The notes below the pieces were generated by a model, which saw only the letters and a program-made list of their open reading frames with translations, was not told the DNA's origin and did not search any database. From the NCBI GenBank assembly GCA_030596265.1, contig JAUVKM010000026.1, positions 1-13,360 on the forward strand: a stretch of DNA of 13,360 nt, read 5' to 3'. Made by a program: the position numbers and the translations under genes. The stretch is from Candidatus Cloacimonadota bacterium. GTDB taxonomy: Bacteria > Cloacimonadota > Cloacimonadia > Cloacimonadales > TCS61. How positions within the stretch are numbered: position 1 is the stretch's first letter; each line of letters starts with the position of its first letter. Shown here piece after piece: positions 7,190 through 13,360 of this stretch.

Positions 7190-8443
7190 CTAATTTTCAT
7201 TTTCGTCAATGTCTTCTTTCCAATTTAAGGCAGTTAGCTTACCTTTTTCTTCATTCACAGTTTGCAAAACAATAGCACCGGCAATGAAGAACAGGCCAAC
7301 TGAAAGGATTGCCCATTTCTGATCTCCGGTTATACGGGAAACCTCCCCATAAACAAGAGGACCAAGAATTGAAGCAATACGTCCGGTTACAGAATAGAAA
7401 CCGAAAAATTCTGTCATTTTATCATCAGGAGTAAGAAGTATCAGCATTGCTCTACTACTGGATTGGCTTGATCCAATTGCAATTCCCGCCAGCATTCCAA
7501 TAAGATAAAATTCATTAACACCTTTACACATGAATGTCCAGATTACAACTGCAATCCAGATTACAAGTGTTATACTAATTGTTTTTTTGGCTCCAATTTT
7601 ATCGAAAATATATCCAAAAATAAAAGCCCCGATCATCGAAGTGACATTGGCAATTACAAAATAAGTGATCAATTGCTTTGTATCCATTCCAAATTTAGTT
7701 GCGCCGTATATCGCCCCAAAACTGATTACAATTATTATTCCATCGTTATAAATAAGATAGCTAATTATAAATTTAATAAGCTCTCTAAAATCTTTAATAT
7801 TTTGTGAAGATCGTTTTATTCGCTTAAATGCAGTTCTAAAGTAATTTGTTCTTTTAGATGGCTTTTTAATCTCTTTCAGAAGAATAAAAGTTGGAATTGC
7901 AAATATCCCGAAGAAAGCTGCTACCGTTGGAAATACAAGGCGTATCCAATTATTGTGAACAAGGGGCAGCATGAGTAGCAGTGCAACAAGTCCTCCAATG
8001 TAACCTGTAGCCCAGCCCCAACCTGAAACTTTGCCTATTTCTTCACGAGGAGCAATATCAGGAAGAAGTGCATTATAAAACACATTTCCACTATTGAATG
8101 CAAAATTTGCAATTATGAAGAAAAGCATTCCCATAAAAATATCACCAGCTTGAACAAAAAATAATAGGGCTGTAAAAATAACTGTTAAATAACAATTATA
8201 GAATAGGAATTTCTTCTTTGCTCTTGAGAAATCTGCTACAGCACCAAATATTGGCGCAGTTGCTGCAACCATCAGCATAGAAATACTTATGGCTCTTCCC
8301 CACAAAGCTGTTCCAAGTTCACCCTGATCTACAACAACATTCTTAAAATAGACACTGTAGATCACAGTTACAATAATAGTTGTAAATGACGAGTTTGCAA
8401 AATCATACATCATCCAACCGAAAATACTTTTATTTAGTCTCAC
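7190..8443 (-). CDS. UMF1-type (Atg22-like) major facilitator transporter
   Basis: This 417-residue membrane protein has about twelve hydrophobic segments. The UMF1/Atg22-like branch of the major facilitator superfamily is recognised by WMMYDFANSSF (10-20) near the N-terminus, and by the loop ADFSRAKKK (70-78) between helices 2 and 3. A charged stretch at about 190-220 (KEIKKPSKRTNYFR onward) is the central cytoplasmic loop between the two six-helix halves. Yeast Atg22 exports amino acids from the vacuole; bacterial members have no agreed substrate. The start is a GTG (8441-8443) inside the end of recF, overlapping it by 14 bases, with AGGAAAA about seven bases upstream. Co-translation with recF is therefore likely. 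The panD gene follows after 61 bases. A role in moving a pantothenate-pathway metabolite would be guesswork. Confidence 0.85.
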   Translation of the reverse strand: MRLNKSIFGWMMYDFANSSFTTIIVTVIYSVYFKNVVVDQGELGTALWGRAISISMLMVAATAPIFGAVADFSRAKKKFLFYNCYLTVIFTALLFFVQAGDIFMGMLFFIIANFAFNSGNVFYNALLPDIAPREEIGKVSGWGWATGYIGGLVALLLMLPLVHNNWIRLVFPTVAAFFGIFAIPTFILLKEIKKPSKRTNYFRTAFKRIKRSSQNIKDFRELIKFIISYLIYNDGIIIVISFGAIYGATKFGMDTKQLITYFVIANVTSMIGAFIFGYIFDKIGAKKTISITLVIWIAVVIWTFMCKGVNEFYLIGMLAGIAIGSSQSSSRAMLILLTPDDKMTEFFGFYSVTGRIASILGPLVYGEVSRITGDQKWAILSVGLFFIAGAIVLQTVNEEKGKLTALNWKEDIDENEN

Positions 8444-9518
8444 TTGTTTTTCCTAATTCATGTTTTAAATCAATTTCAGGTAAACCAAACGATCTATAAT
8501 TTGTAATATTTGGAGTTGCAATAAATATCTGATGTTTTCCTTTAAGCATTCTTATTATCCTCTCAGCCCTCATTTTATCAAGATCTGCAAGGACATCATC
8601 GAACATTAAAATGGGCGTATCATCATCTTTTTCTTTGATTAGTTCAGTTTGAACCAGTCGCATTGCTATCGCAATAGATCTTTTCTGTCCTTGAGAACTG
8701 AAATTCCTGGCTGAATGGGAATTGATCAAGATATCAATATCATCAAGATGCGGTCCAGAAAGGCTTCTCTCCTGATGCTTTTCCTGCTCCTCTATCCGTA
8801 ATAAATGAGCTATTAAACTATCGTAAATATTTTCATCATTATTTGGAAAAGAATATTTATAGTTCGCATTTAATTTTTCTCTGGCTCCACTTATCTCTTT
8901 ATAGTATTTTTCTAATAATGGAGTAAAATTTGCCAGATATTTTAATCTGAGTTCAATAATATTTGTACCTACTTGAGCAAATTGCTCATCCCATGCTCTT
9001 TTTTCTTTAGTTGAATAATCTGTTTTGAACAAAGCGTTACGTTGTTTTAATATTCTTTTATAGTTCCTTAGAGATTCGATATATTCAAATGAGTATTGCG
9101 AAATTGCCTGATCAATAAAACTTCTTCTGAAAACAGGTGAACCAGCAATTATCTCTGTATCATTTGGAGAGAAATAGACAACTTTCAAGTGTTTGTAAAG
9201 CTCACTAATTCGTGCAATATTTACATTGTTGATCTTAATTACTTTTTTTAATCTATCTGATGCTGCTTCAAAAGAATGTAGTTTATTCTGTATTACAAAT
9301 TTTGCTTCAATACGAAAAAATGCTTTTGAAAAATTTATCAGCTCTAAATCTCTACTGGTCTGAAATGATTTCCCAAAAGCAAAATATGATATTGACTCCA
9401 GTAGATTGGTTTTACCAATTCCATTTTCACCAAGAATCAGTGCTCCTTCTGGATCGAATTTTAATTTAAAATTCGAATAATTACGAAAATTCTTTATTTT
9501 GAGTGAAGATATCAGCAA
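8430..9518 (-). CDS. recF: DNA replication and repair protein RecF
   Basis: RecF is an SMC-like ATPase that, with RecO and RecR, loads RecA at single-strand gaps and stalled forks. The 362 residues carry Walker A GENGIGKT (30-37), the ABC signature SSQGQKRS (274-281), and Walker B LMFDDVLADLD (304-314). GPHLDD (255-260) replaces the usual GPHRDD with Leu for Arg. The start is a TTG at 9516-9518: it is the first possible start after an in-frame stop at 9525-9527, and it yields the family N-terminus MLISSLKIKNFRNY. No strong ribosome site lies before it; dnaN ends one base upstream (TAG-G-TTG), so translation is probably coupled to dnaN. The 3' end overlaps the transporter gene by 14 bases. dnaN-recF is the conserved bacterial order. 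Confidence 0.96.
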   Translation of the reverse strand: MLISSLKIKNFRNYSNFKLKFDPEGALILGENGIGKTNLLESISYFAFGKSFQTSRDLELINFSKAFFRIEAKFVIQNKLHSFEAASDRLKKVIKINNVNIARISELYKHLKVVYFSPNDTEIIAGSPVFRRSFIDQAISQYSFEYIESLRNYKRILKQRNALFKTDYSTKEKRAWDEQFAQVGTNIIELRLKYLANFTPLLEKYYKEISGAREKLNANYKYSFPNNDENIYDSLIAHLLRIEEQEKHQERSLSGPHLDDIDILINSHSARNFSSQGQKRSIAIAMRLVQTELIKEKDDDTPILMFDDVLADLDKMRAERIIRMLKGKHQIFIATPNITNYRSFGLPEIDLKHELGKTSETK

Positions 9519-9519
9519 C

Positions 9520-10638
9520 CTAAACTAACCGAAGTGGCATCAATAAGAATCTGGCATTGAAATATTCTTTTGTTTCAGTATTAAAGAAAAGAGCAGGTTC
9601 ATTAGATTTTCCCATTCTAATCTCTATTTCATCTGATTCTACAACTGCAAGTATTGCAATAAGGTATCTATAATTAAAGGCAATCGTTAGGGGTTCACCG
9701 GAATACTTGATGTCTTCAATTTTTTCATTGGCCTCACCTTCCTCGCGTTTAACACTACTAATAGTTAGAGATTTGTCTGCAATATCAAGTTTGACCTTAA
9801 AAGTCTCTTCAGATGCAAGAAGCGATACTCTCTTCACAGCTTCGCGTAATTTCTTTTTATTTATAACAAGAACATTATTATTATTTGTAGGAATTGCCTT
9901 TGTATAATCAGGAAATCTTCCTTCAATAATATGTGTAAAGATCGTATAGTTTCCATAAGCGAACATAACACGATTAGATTCAATAAGTACAGCAATTTCA
10001 GGTAGATCATCAGTAATAACCTTATCGAGGAAAAGAAACCCTTTTGTGGGGATAATTTGCTCAACAGGTTGAGGAAGATCTATTTGTTTATTGAGTTTGA
10101 ATTCAGCAATCTTTTTACCATCTGTAGCTACCATCAATTGAGAATCTGCAGCCATCTTCCAGAAAATTCCTGAGAATATCGGACGATTTATTTCTGAGGA
10201 TACAGCAAATTGTGTATTATCTATCATCTTTTTAAACATTTTTGCATCTAGAGTAATTACATTTGTCAAATCCTTTTGTGGTACAAGAGGGAACTGACTA
10301 CTCTCAGCACATAGCAAATTAAATTTAGATCGTTCACAATTTATCTTTAATCTGTCTTCCTCTAATATGAAATGAATCATAGATTCTGGTAACGAATTAA
10401 TAATCTCATTGAGATTTTTTGCAGATACTGCGGTTTTACCACCTTCAGCAATATTGGCTTCAAATTCAACAACTACTGTTATCTCAAGATCTGTAGCAGT
10501 AAATTTAATAACATTATTCTGTTCATCTGCTTCTATCAAGTAATTTGTTAGTATTGGCATAGTGTTTTTACTTGGTACAATATTATAAAGATATTGAATT
10601 TGAGCTTGTAAATCTAGCTTTTCAATAGAAAATTTCAT
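9520..10638 (-). CDS. dnaN: DNA polymerase III beta subunit (sliding clamp)
   Basis: This 372-residue protein forms the dimeric ring that tethers DNA polymerase III to DNA and recruits repair proteins. The length is normal (about 366-380) and all three clamp domains fit, at roughly 1-120, 125-245 and 250-372. Family features are the N-terminus MKFSIEKLDLQAQIQYLYNIVPSKNTMPIL, split here at 1-18 and 19-30, the stretch NRPIFSGIFWK in domain 2, EGRFPDYTKAIP later in that domain, and the terminal LMPLRLV forming the peptide-binding cleft edge. The ATG at 10636-10638 follows AGAGGATAAT. HU lies upstream behind a terminator, so dnaN probably has its own promoter in the 50 bases between 10639 and 10688; a TATAAA near 10650 is a possible -10 box, but no clear -35 is seen. 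recF follows after one base. dnaA is not adjacent. Confidence 0.97.
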   Translation of the reverse strand: MKFSIEKLDLQAQIQYLYNIVPSKNTMPILTNYLIEADEQNNVIKFTATDLEITVVVEFEANIAEGGKTAVSAKNLNEIINSLPESMIHFILEEDRLKINCERSKFNLLCAESSQFPLVPQKDLTNVITLDAKMFKKMIDNTQFAVSSEINRPIFSGIFWKMAADSQLMVATDGKKIAEFKLNKQIDLPQPVEQIIPTKGFLFLDKVITDDLPEIAVLIESNRVMFAYGNYTIFTHIIEGRFPDYTKAIPTNNNNVLVINKKKLREAVKRVSLLASEETFKVKLDIADKSLTISSVKREEGEANEKIEDIKYSGEPLTIAFNYRYLIAILAVVESDEIEIRMGKSNEPALFFNTETKEYFNARFLLMPLRLV

Positions 10639-10688
10639 ATTATCCTCTTTGCATTTTTATATTTGTTATCTCAATAAAAAATAGATAA

Positions 10689-10724
10689 AATAAAAGCAAG
10701 AGTTTTTTTACTCTTGCTTTTATT
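10689..10724 (-). terminator. Intrinsic terminator after HU
   Basis: AATAAAAGCAAGAG (10689-10702) and its exact inverted copy (10711-10724) make a perfect 14 bp stem with an 8-base A/T loop. On the minus strand it is followed by a T-rich stretch. It starts 14 bases after the HU stop and closes the HU transcript before dnaN. The GC-rich core is seven pairs (GCAAGAG). Confidence 0.85.
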
Positions 10725-10738
10725 TACTAAACACTTCT

Positions 10739-11011
10739 CTACTTAACAGCGTCTTTAAGTTTTTTACCAGCTTTAAAAACTGGAACATCACGTGCAGGTA
10801 TTTGAATTTTTTGTTTTGTTTGAGGATTAACACCTGTACGAGCGTTTCTGTGGTTTACTTTAAAAGTACCAAAACCTACTAATGATACTTTATCACCTTT
10901 TTCTAATGCAAGAGTAATGCCATCAATCATAGCATTTAATGCAAGTCCTGCAGCTTTTTTTGTTACACCAGCTTCTTCCGCAATCTTAATAATTAATTCT
11001 TGTCTGTTCAT
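10739..11011 (-). CDS. hup: HU-family nucleoid DNA-binding protein
   Basis: The protein has 90 residues, the standard HU/IHF length. An N-terminal helical dimerisation half (MNRQELIIKIAEEAGVTKKA) is followed by GFGTF (46-50). The basic DNA-clasping arm runs over about 51-76, with the family RNARTGVNPQTKQKIQIPA pattern including intercalating P63. VPVFKAGKKLKDAV ends the protein. HU bends and compacts DNA without strong sequence preference and helps replication and repair. The ATG at 11009-11011 is preceded by a perfect AAGGAGG (11018-11024), as expected for an abundant protein. It is flanked by its own terminator (10689-10724) and a 281-base upstream gap, so it is probably monocistronic. Sequence alone does not clearly separate HU from IHF-type subunits, but a single gene with this arm favours HU. 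Confidence 0.95.
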   Translation of the reverse strand: MNRQELIIKIAEEAGVTKKAAGLALNAMIDGITLALEKGDKVSLVGFGTFKVNHRNARTGVNPQTKQKIQIPARDVPVFKAGKKLKDAVK

Positions 11012-11106
11012 TCAAATCCTCCTTATTTTATTGGGTTAACAAACATGCATTTAGTTTTTCCTTTTTCAAAAATTCTTGTCAATAAAAAAAACTATAGATA
11101 GCCATT

Positions 11107-11173
11107 TTTAAAGGGTTTTTATGCATTTCTGCAATTATTTCACATTATTTATGTTTAAATAAAAACCTTTAAA
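11107..11173. repeat. Long inverted repeat in the HU upstream region
   Basis: TTTAAAGGGTTTTTAT (11107-11122) pairs with ATAAAAACCTTTAAA (11159-11173) over 15 pairs with one bulged G, across a 36-base loop. On the minus strand this hairpin would form in RNA after the hairpin at 11169-11195, and the two share bases 11169-11173, so they cannot both form fully. Confidence 0.5.
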
Positions 11174-11195
11174 GCATTGAACTATATGCCTTTAA
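11169..11195 (-). terminator. Candidate terminator after the adenylate cyclase gene
   Basis: On the minus strand TTAAAGGCAT (11195-11186) pairs with ATGCTTTAA (11177-11169), nine pairs with one bulged G and an 8-base loop. It is followed by AGG and then TTTTTATTT. The shape fits a weak intrinsic terminator about 97 bases past the cyclase stop. The stem is AT-rich, so efficiency would be modest. Confidence 0.4.
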
Positions 11196-11292
11196 GATAT
11201 TTTTCACACTATAGTCATATAAATTAGTTTTTTTTTAACATTTTCTTTTTAACGCATATCATTCATTAGTAAGCACTTCTGAAAAAGCGACT

Positions 11293-13158
11293 TTATTTGA
11301 TGCTTAACAGTTCATGAATTCTAATTACAATTTTTTTTCCCTTAACTGTTGCATCATCAATATAATTTGCTTCTACTTTATCAATTACTTGTTCATATGT
11401 ACTATCGCTTATGATGATATTGTTTTTAGTTTCATAATCTCTTGTAAGTGTTTCTATTCTTGCACCAGCGTTCATATTATCGCCGATTGCGGTATAATCA
11501 AATATCTGCTCGGAACCTAGGTTGCCAACAGTAACTACGCCTGTATTGATACCAATTCCAATTTCAAACGGATCTCTATTCTCTGATTCCCATTTCTCAT
11601 GTAGTTCAGTCATCCTATGTCTCATTTCCATTGCCGTTTTGCAGGCATAATATGCATGATCTTCTAAATCGACCGGTGCACCGAACATCGCTACGATCTC
11701 ATCTCCAACAAATTTATCTAAGGTTCCTTTGTTTTCGGTTATAATGTTTACCATTTCAGTTAAATACTCTCGAAGAATATCAACTGTTTCTTTTGGAGTG
11801 TGACTTTCTGTATAAGGAGTAAAAGATACAATATCAGAATAAAGTACTGTTACCTCTTTTTGAACCCCGCCATATTCAAGTTTTTTAGGATCTTTGATAA
11901 GTTCTTCAACAAGTTCGGGAGCTATATATTGTCCAAAAGCCTGCTTAATAAATTTTCTTTCCTTTACTGTTTGAATATATTGTAGAACCAAACCCACTAT
12001 ATATATAATGATAATAAGTATCGGTATTTCTAATATGGGTATTAATGTTTGTTTAGTGCTGAACAAGAAATAAGAGAACCAGGTAAAGCCGATGATAAGG
12101 GCCAAATTGATAAAAACTGAAATTGTTGGCCTAATTAATGAATTAAAGATAAAGAGTAATATTGTAACTATAAAAATAAATAGAAGATATGGAATCATCG
12201 GAAATTGTTTTAGATAATCGTTTCTTAAAACCGTTTCAATAAAGTTTGCATGTATCTCCACACCAGGCATTAACTGGTTATTTTCAGAGAAAAAGGGCAT
12301 ATGATGCGTATCGTGGAACTCTACAGAGGTAAGACCAATAAGTACGATCTTATTTTTAAAATTTCCTGCAAGTTGGTAATATTGATCAAGATTAGTTTCC
12401 AGCTCTTTCTCAAAAGAAGTTGTAAAAGTAGAATCATCTATTATATCTGCATAATCGTATGTATTAAATGTTCTGGCAGGACCATAATAATTTATTAAAG
12501 CACTTTTTGAAGTAACTTTAGGAATGTAATTACTTCCAATTTTAAAGAACTTTGGATAATTTTCAATGTATTCCGACAGAATATCAAGTTTATAGTGGTG
12601 TGCCATTGCAATAGCGCCGATAGAAAGTTTGATCTCTTTTGCTCTTTTCTGGAATAATTCATAACGCCTTACAAATCCATCGGGATCAACCGAGATGTTT
12701 ACTGTTCCCCATTTCGTACCTGTTTGGGTTAATAGTGAGATAGGTGAAAGTAACTGCTCTCTTAGGGAATTATTATATTGAGTTCGAATAAGTTTTCCTG
12801 AAAGAATTATATTATCGTATTTGGCAATAGTTGCAGCTAACCTAGAATCTGAATCAATATTTGTCCTTTCGGTAAACTCAATATCAAAGATTATCTGGCT
12901 TGCTCCTGCCATTTCCAGGTTCTCGATAAGTTTTGCATGATATTCCCTAGGGAATGGCCAGCGTTCATTTAAGGTGTTGAATGTGTCATCACCAATTTCA
13001 ACGATTACAATATCACCAGAGATCTCACGTTCTCCTCTTAACATAAAGAAAACATCACTTGCTTTATGTTCTAAGTTATGCCAAAAATTCGTTATGAATA
13101 ATATCCGAAATATAACGAATAATATAAAGGATATGATAGCATATTTTACTATTTTCAT
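11293..13158 (-). CDS. CHASE2-domain class III adenylate cyclase, membrane-bound
   Basis: This 621-residue protein has an N-terminal transmembrane helix (about 5-22), a periplasmic CHASE2 sensor (about 28-315; FFMLRGE at 37-43, VIVEIGDD at 51-58, RWPFPREYHA at 66-75, ASQIIFDIEF at 86-95), three helices (about 322-341, 346-366, 372-394), a transducer helix region (RKFIKQAFGQYIAPELVEEL, 401-420) and a class III cyclase domain (about 430-610). Metal acids D442 (YSDIVSFT) and D486 (VGDEIVAMFG), adenine-selecting K482 and T556, and transition-state N563 and R567 (GDNMNAGAR, 559-567) are all present, so it should make cAMP rather than cGMP. The CHASE2 ligand is unknown. The ATG at 13156-13158 lies two bases after the stop of the upstream probable outer-membrane gene, with only a weak ribosome site, suggesting coupling. 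No cAMP-binding protein gene is in view. Confidence 0.93.
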   Translation of the reverse strand: MKIVKYAIISFILFVIFRILFITNFWHNLEHKASDVFFMLRGEREISGDIVIVEIGDDTFNTLNERWPFPREYHAKLIENLEMAGASQIIFDIEFTERTNIDSDSRLAATIAKYDNIILSGKLIRTQYNNSLREQLLSPISLLTQTGTKWGTVNISVDPDGFVRRYELFQKRAKEIKLSIGAIAMAHHYKLDILSEYIENYPKFFKIGSNYIPKVTSKSALINYYGPARTFNTYDYADIIDDSTFTTSFEKELETNLDQYYQLAGNFKNKIVLIGLTSVEFHDTHHMPFFSENNQLMPGVEIHANFIETVLRNDYLKQFPMIPYLLFIFIVTILLFIFNSLIRPTISVFINLALIIGFTWFSYFLFSTKQTLIPILEIPILIIIIYIVGLVLQYIQTVKERKFIKQAFGQYIAPELVEELIKDPKKLEYGGVQKEVTVLYSDIVSFTPYTESHTPKETVDILREYLTEMVNIITENKGTLDKFVGDEIVAMFGAPVDLEDHAYYACKTAMEMRHRMTELHEKWESENRDPFEIGIGINTGVVTVGNLGSEQIFDYTAIGDNMNAGARIETLTRDYETKNNIIISDSTYEQVIDKVEANYIDDATVKGKKIVIRIHELLSIK

Positions 13159-13160
13159 AT

Positions 13161-13360
13161 TTAAAATTTCTGTGAGATCTTCATTTTGAAGTTCAATCTT
13201 GAATAATCAGAATCCGGTACATCTGAATTTTGATACAGTTTCAACCCTGCACCAGCAGAGATAAAGGAGTTTGTTGTAATTTCGTAACTGGAACCAATAT
13301 TGAACATTTGAGCAGCTTGAGAATCGATATCTCCTTTGAAAAAATTAAAACGAAAATCAA
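13161..13360 (-). CDS. C-terminal end of a probable outer-membrane beta-barrel protein (5' end outside window)
   Basis: The last 65 residues of a longer protein are visible, from DFRFNFFKGD to the TAA at 13161-13163. They alternate polar and hydrophobic residues in strand-like blocks: MFNIGSSYEITTN (18-30), SFISAGAGLKLYQN (31-44) and SRLNFKMKISQKF (53-65). The final residue is Phe after an aromatic/hydrophobic alternation, matching the C-terminal signal used by the BAM complex to insert outer-membrane barrels. No family can be named from this fragment. It ends two bases before the adenylate cyclase start, so the two probably share a transcript. Confidence 0.6.
   Translation of the reverse strand, partial: DFRFNFFKGDIDSQAAQMFNIGSSYEITTNSFISAGAGLKLYQNSDVPDSDYSRLNFKMKISQKF

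Larger units (their letters stand above)
11012..11292. promoter_or_regulatory. 281-base non-coding region upstream of HU
   Basis: The region is very AT-rich and has no coding frame. On the minus strand it should hold the end of the cyclase transcript and the promoter and leader of HU. An exact TTGACA -35 lies at 11077-11082 (minus), but no TATAAT-like box occurs 16-19 bases downstream; CATGTTTG further on is one base off the Bacteroidetes TAnnTTTG box. Two overlapping inverted repeats are listed separately. A single TTTTTCACA (11200-11208) fits a loose DnaA box, and the palindrome ACTATAGT lies at 11208-11215. Confidence 0.5.

Noticed and set aside
6769..8443. The transporter beside panD as a pantothenate or beta-alanine carrier.
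   Set aside because: UMF1 proteins have no established link to this pathway, and a 61-base gap separates the genes. Adjacency alone is too little.
11012..11292. Possible replication origin: AT-rich gap near dnaN and recF with a loose DnaA box (TTTTTCACA, 11200-11208).
   Set aside because: There is only one loose match, TATTTCACA at 11135-11143 has two mismatches, no box cluster is present, and dnaA is not adjacent.
1..13360. A defence island, prophage, CRISPR array or other accessory system.
   Set aside because: No nuclease-toxin, integrase, transposase, repeat-spacer or phage structural gene is visible, and all complete genes are intact and mostly housekeeping.

Overview
The window is a 13.4 kb, AT-rich chromosomal segment of ordinary housekeeping and signalling genes. 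Almost everything reads on the minus strand; one gene (810-2123) reads on the plus strand. All complete genes look intact. I see no mobile element, tRNA, rRNA, CRISPR array or phage gene. A DUF2851 protein, a CHASE2 adenylate cyclase, a probable outer-membrane beta-barrel and a UMF1-type transporter, together with low GC, suggest a Gram-negative bacterium of the Fibrobacteres-Chlorobi-Bacteroidetes (FCB) neighbourhood. A Cloacimonadota-like lineage would fit, but this placement is inference and no marker here settles it.

Layout from the left edge: a cupin protein (cut by the edge), a single-domain NifU-type Fe-S scaffold, a divergent AT-rich promoter region, and a plus-strand predicted GTPase of the cyclic 2,3-diphosphoglycerate synthetase family (COG2403). 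A bidirectional terminator at 2147-2174 separates this plus-strand gene from a long minus-strand block.

Read in its own direction, right to left, the minus-strand block starts with the C-terminus of a probable outer-membrane beta-barrel protein. Two bases later comes a CHASE2-transmembrane-class III adenylate cyclase. A 281-base gap with overlapping inverted repeats follows, then HU with its own terminator. Next are the sliding clamp (dnaN) and recF, one base apart. recF overlaps a UMF1-type major facilitator by 14 bases. After a 61-base gap come panD and panC (TAATG overlap), then an L-2-hydroxyglutarate oxidase-like flavoprotein, RNase D and DUF2851.

The physiology covers replication and repair (dnaN, recF, HU), the last steps of pantothenate (CoA precursor) synthesis (panD, panC), RNA processing (rnd), metabolite repair (lhgO-like), Fe-S maturation (NifU-like) and cAMP signalling from a periplasmic sensor. 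dnaA and gyrB, the usual partners of dnaN-recF, are not in the window.

I did not find a convincing new multi-gene system. The points most worth following are the uncharacterised DUF2851 protein with nuclease-like and cysteine/histidine motifs, the bacterial COG2403 GTPase, the possible alternative RNA folds before HU, the short inverted-repeat element at 3516-3635, and the close coupling of the outer-membrane gene to the cyclase gene.
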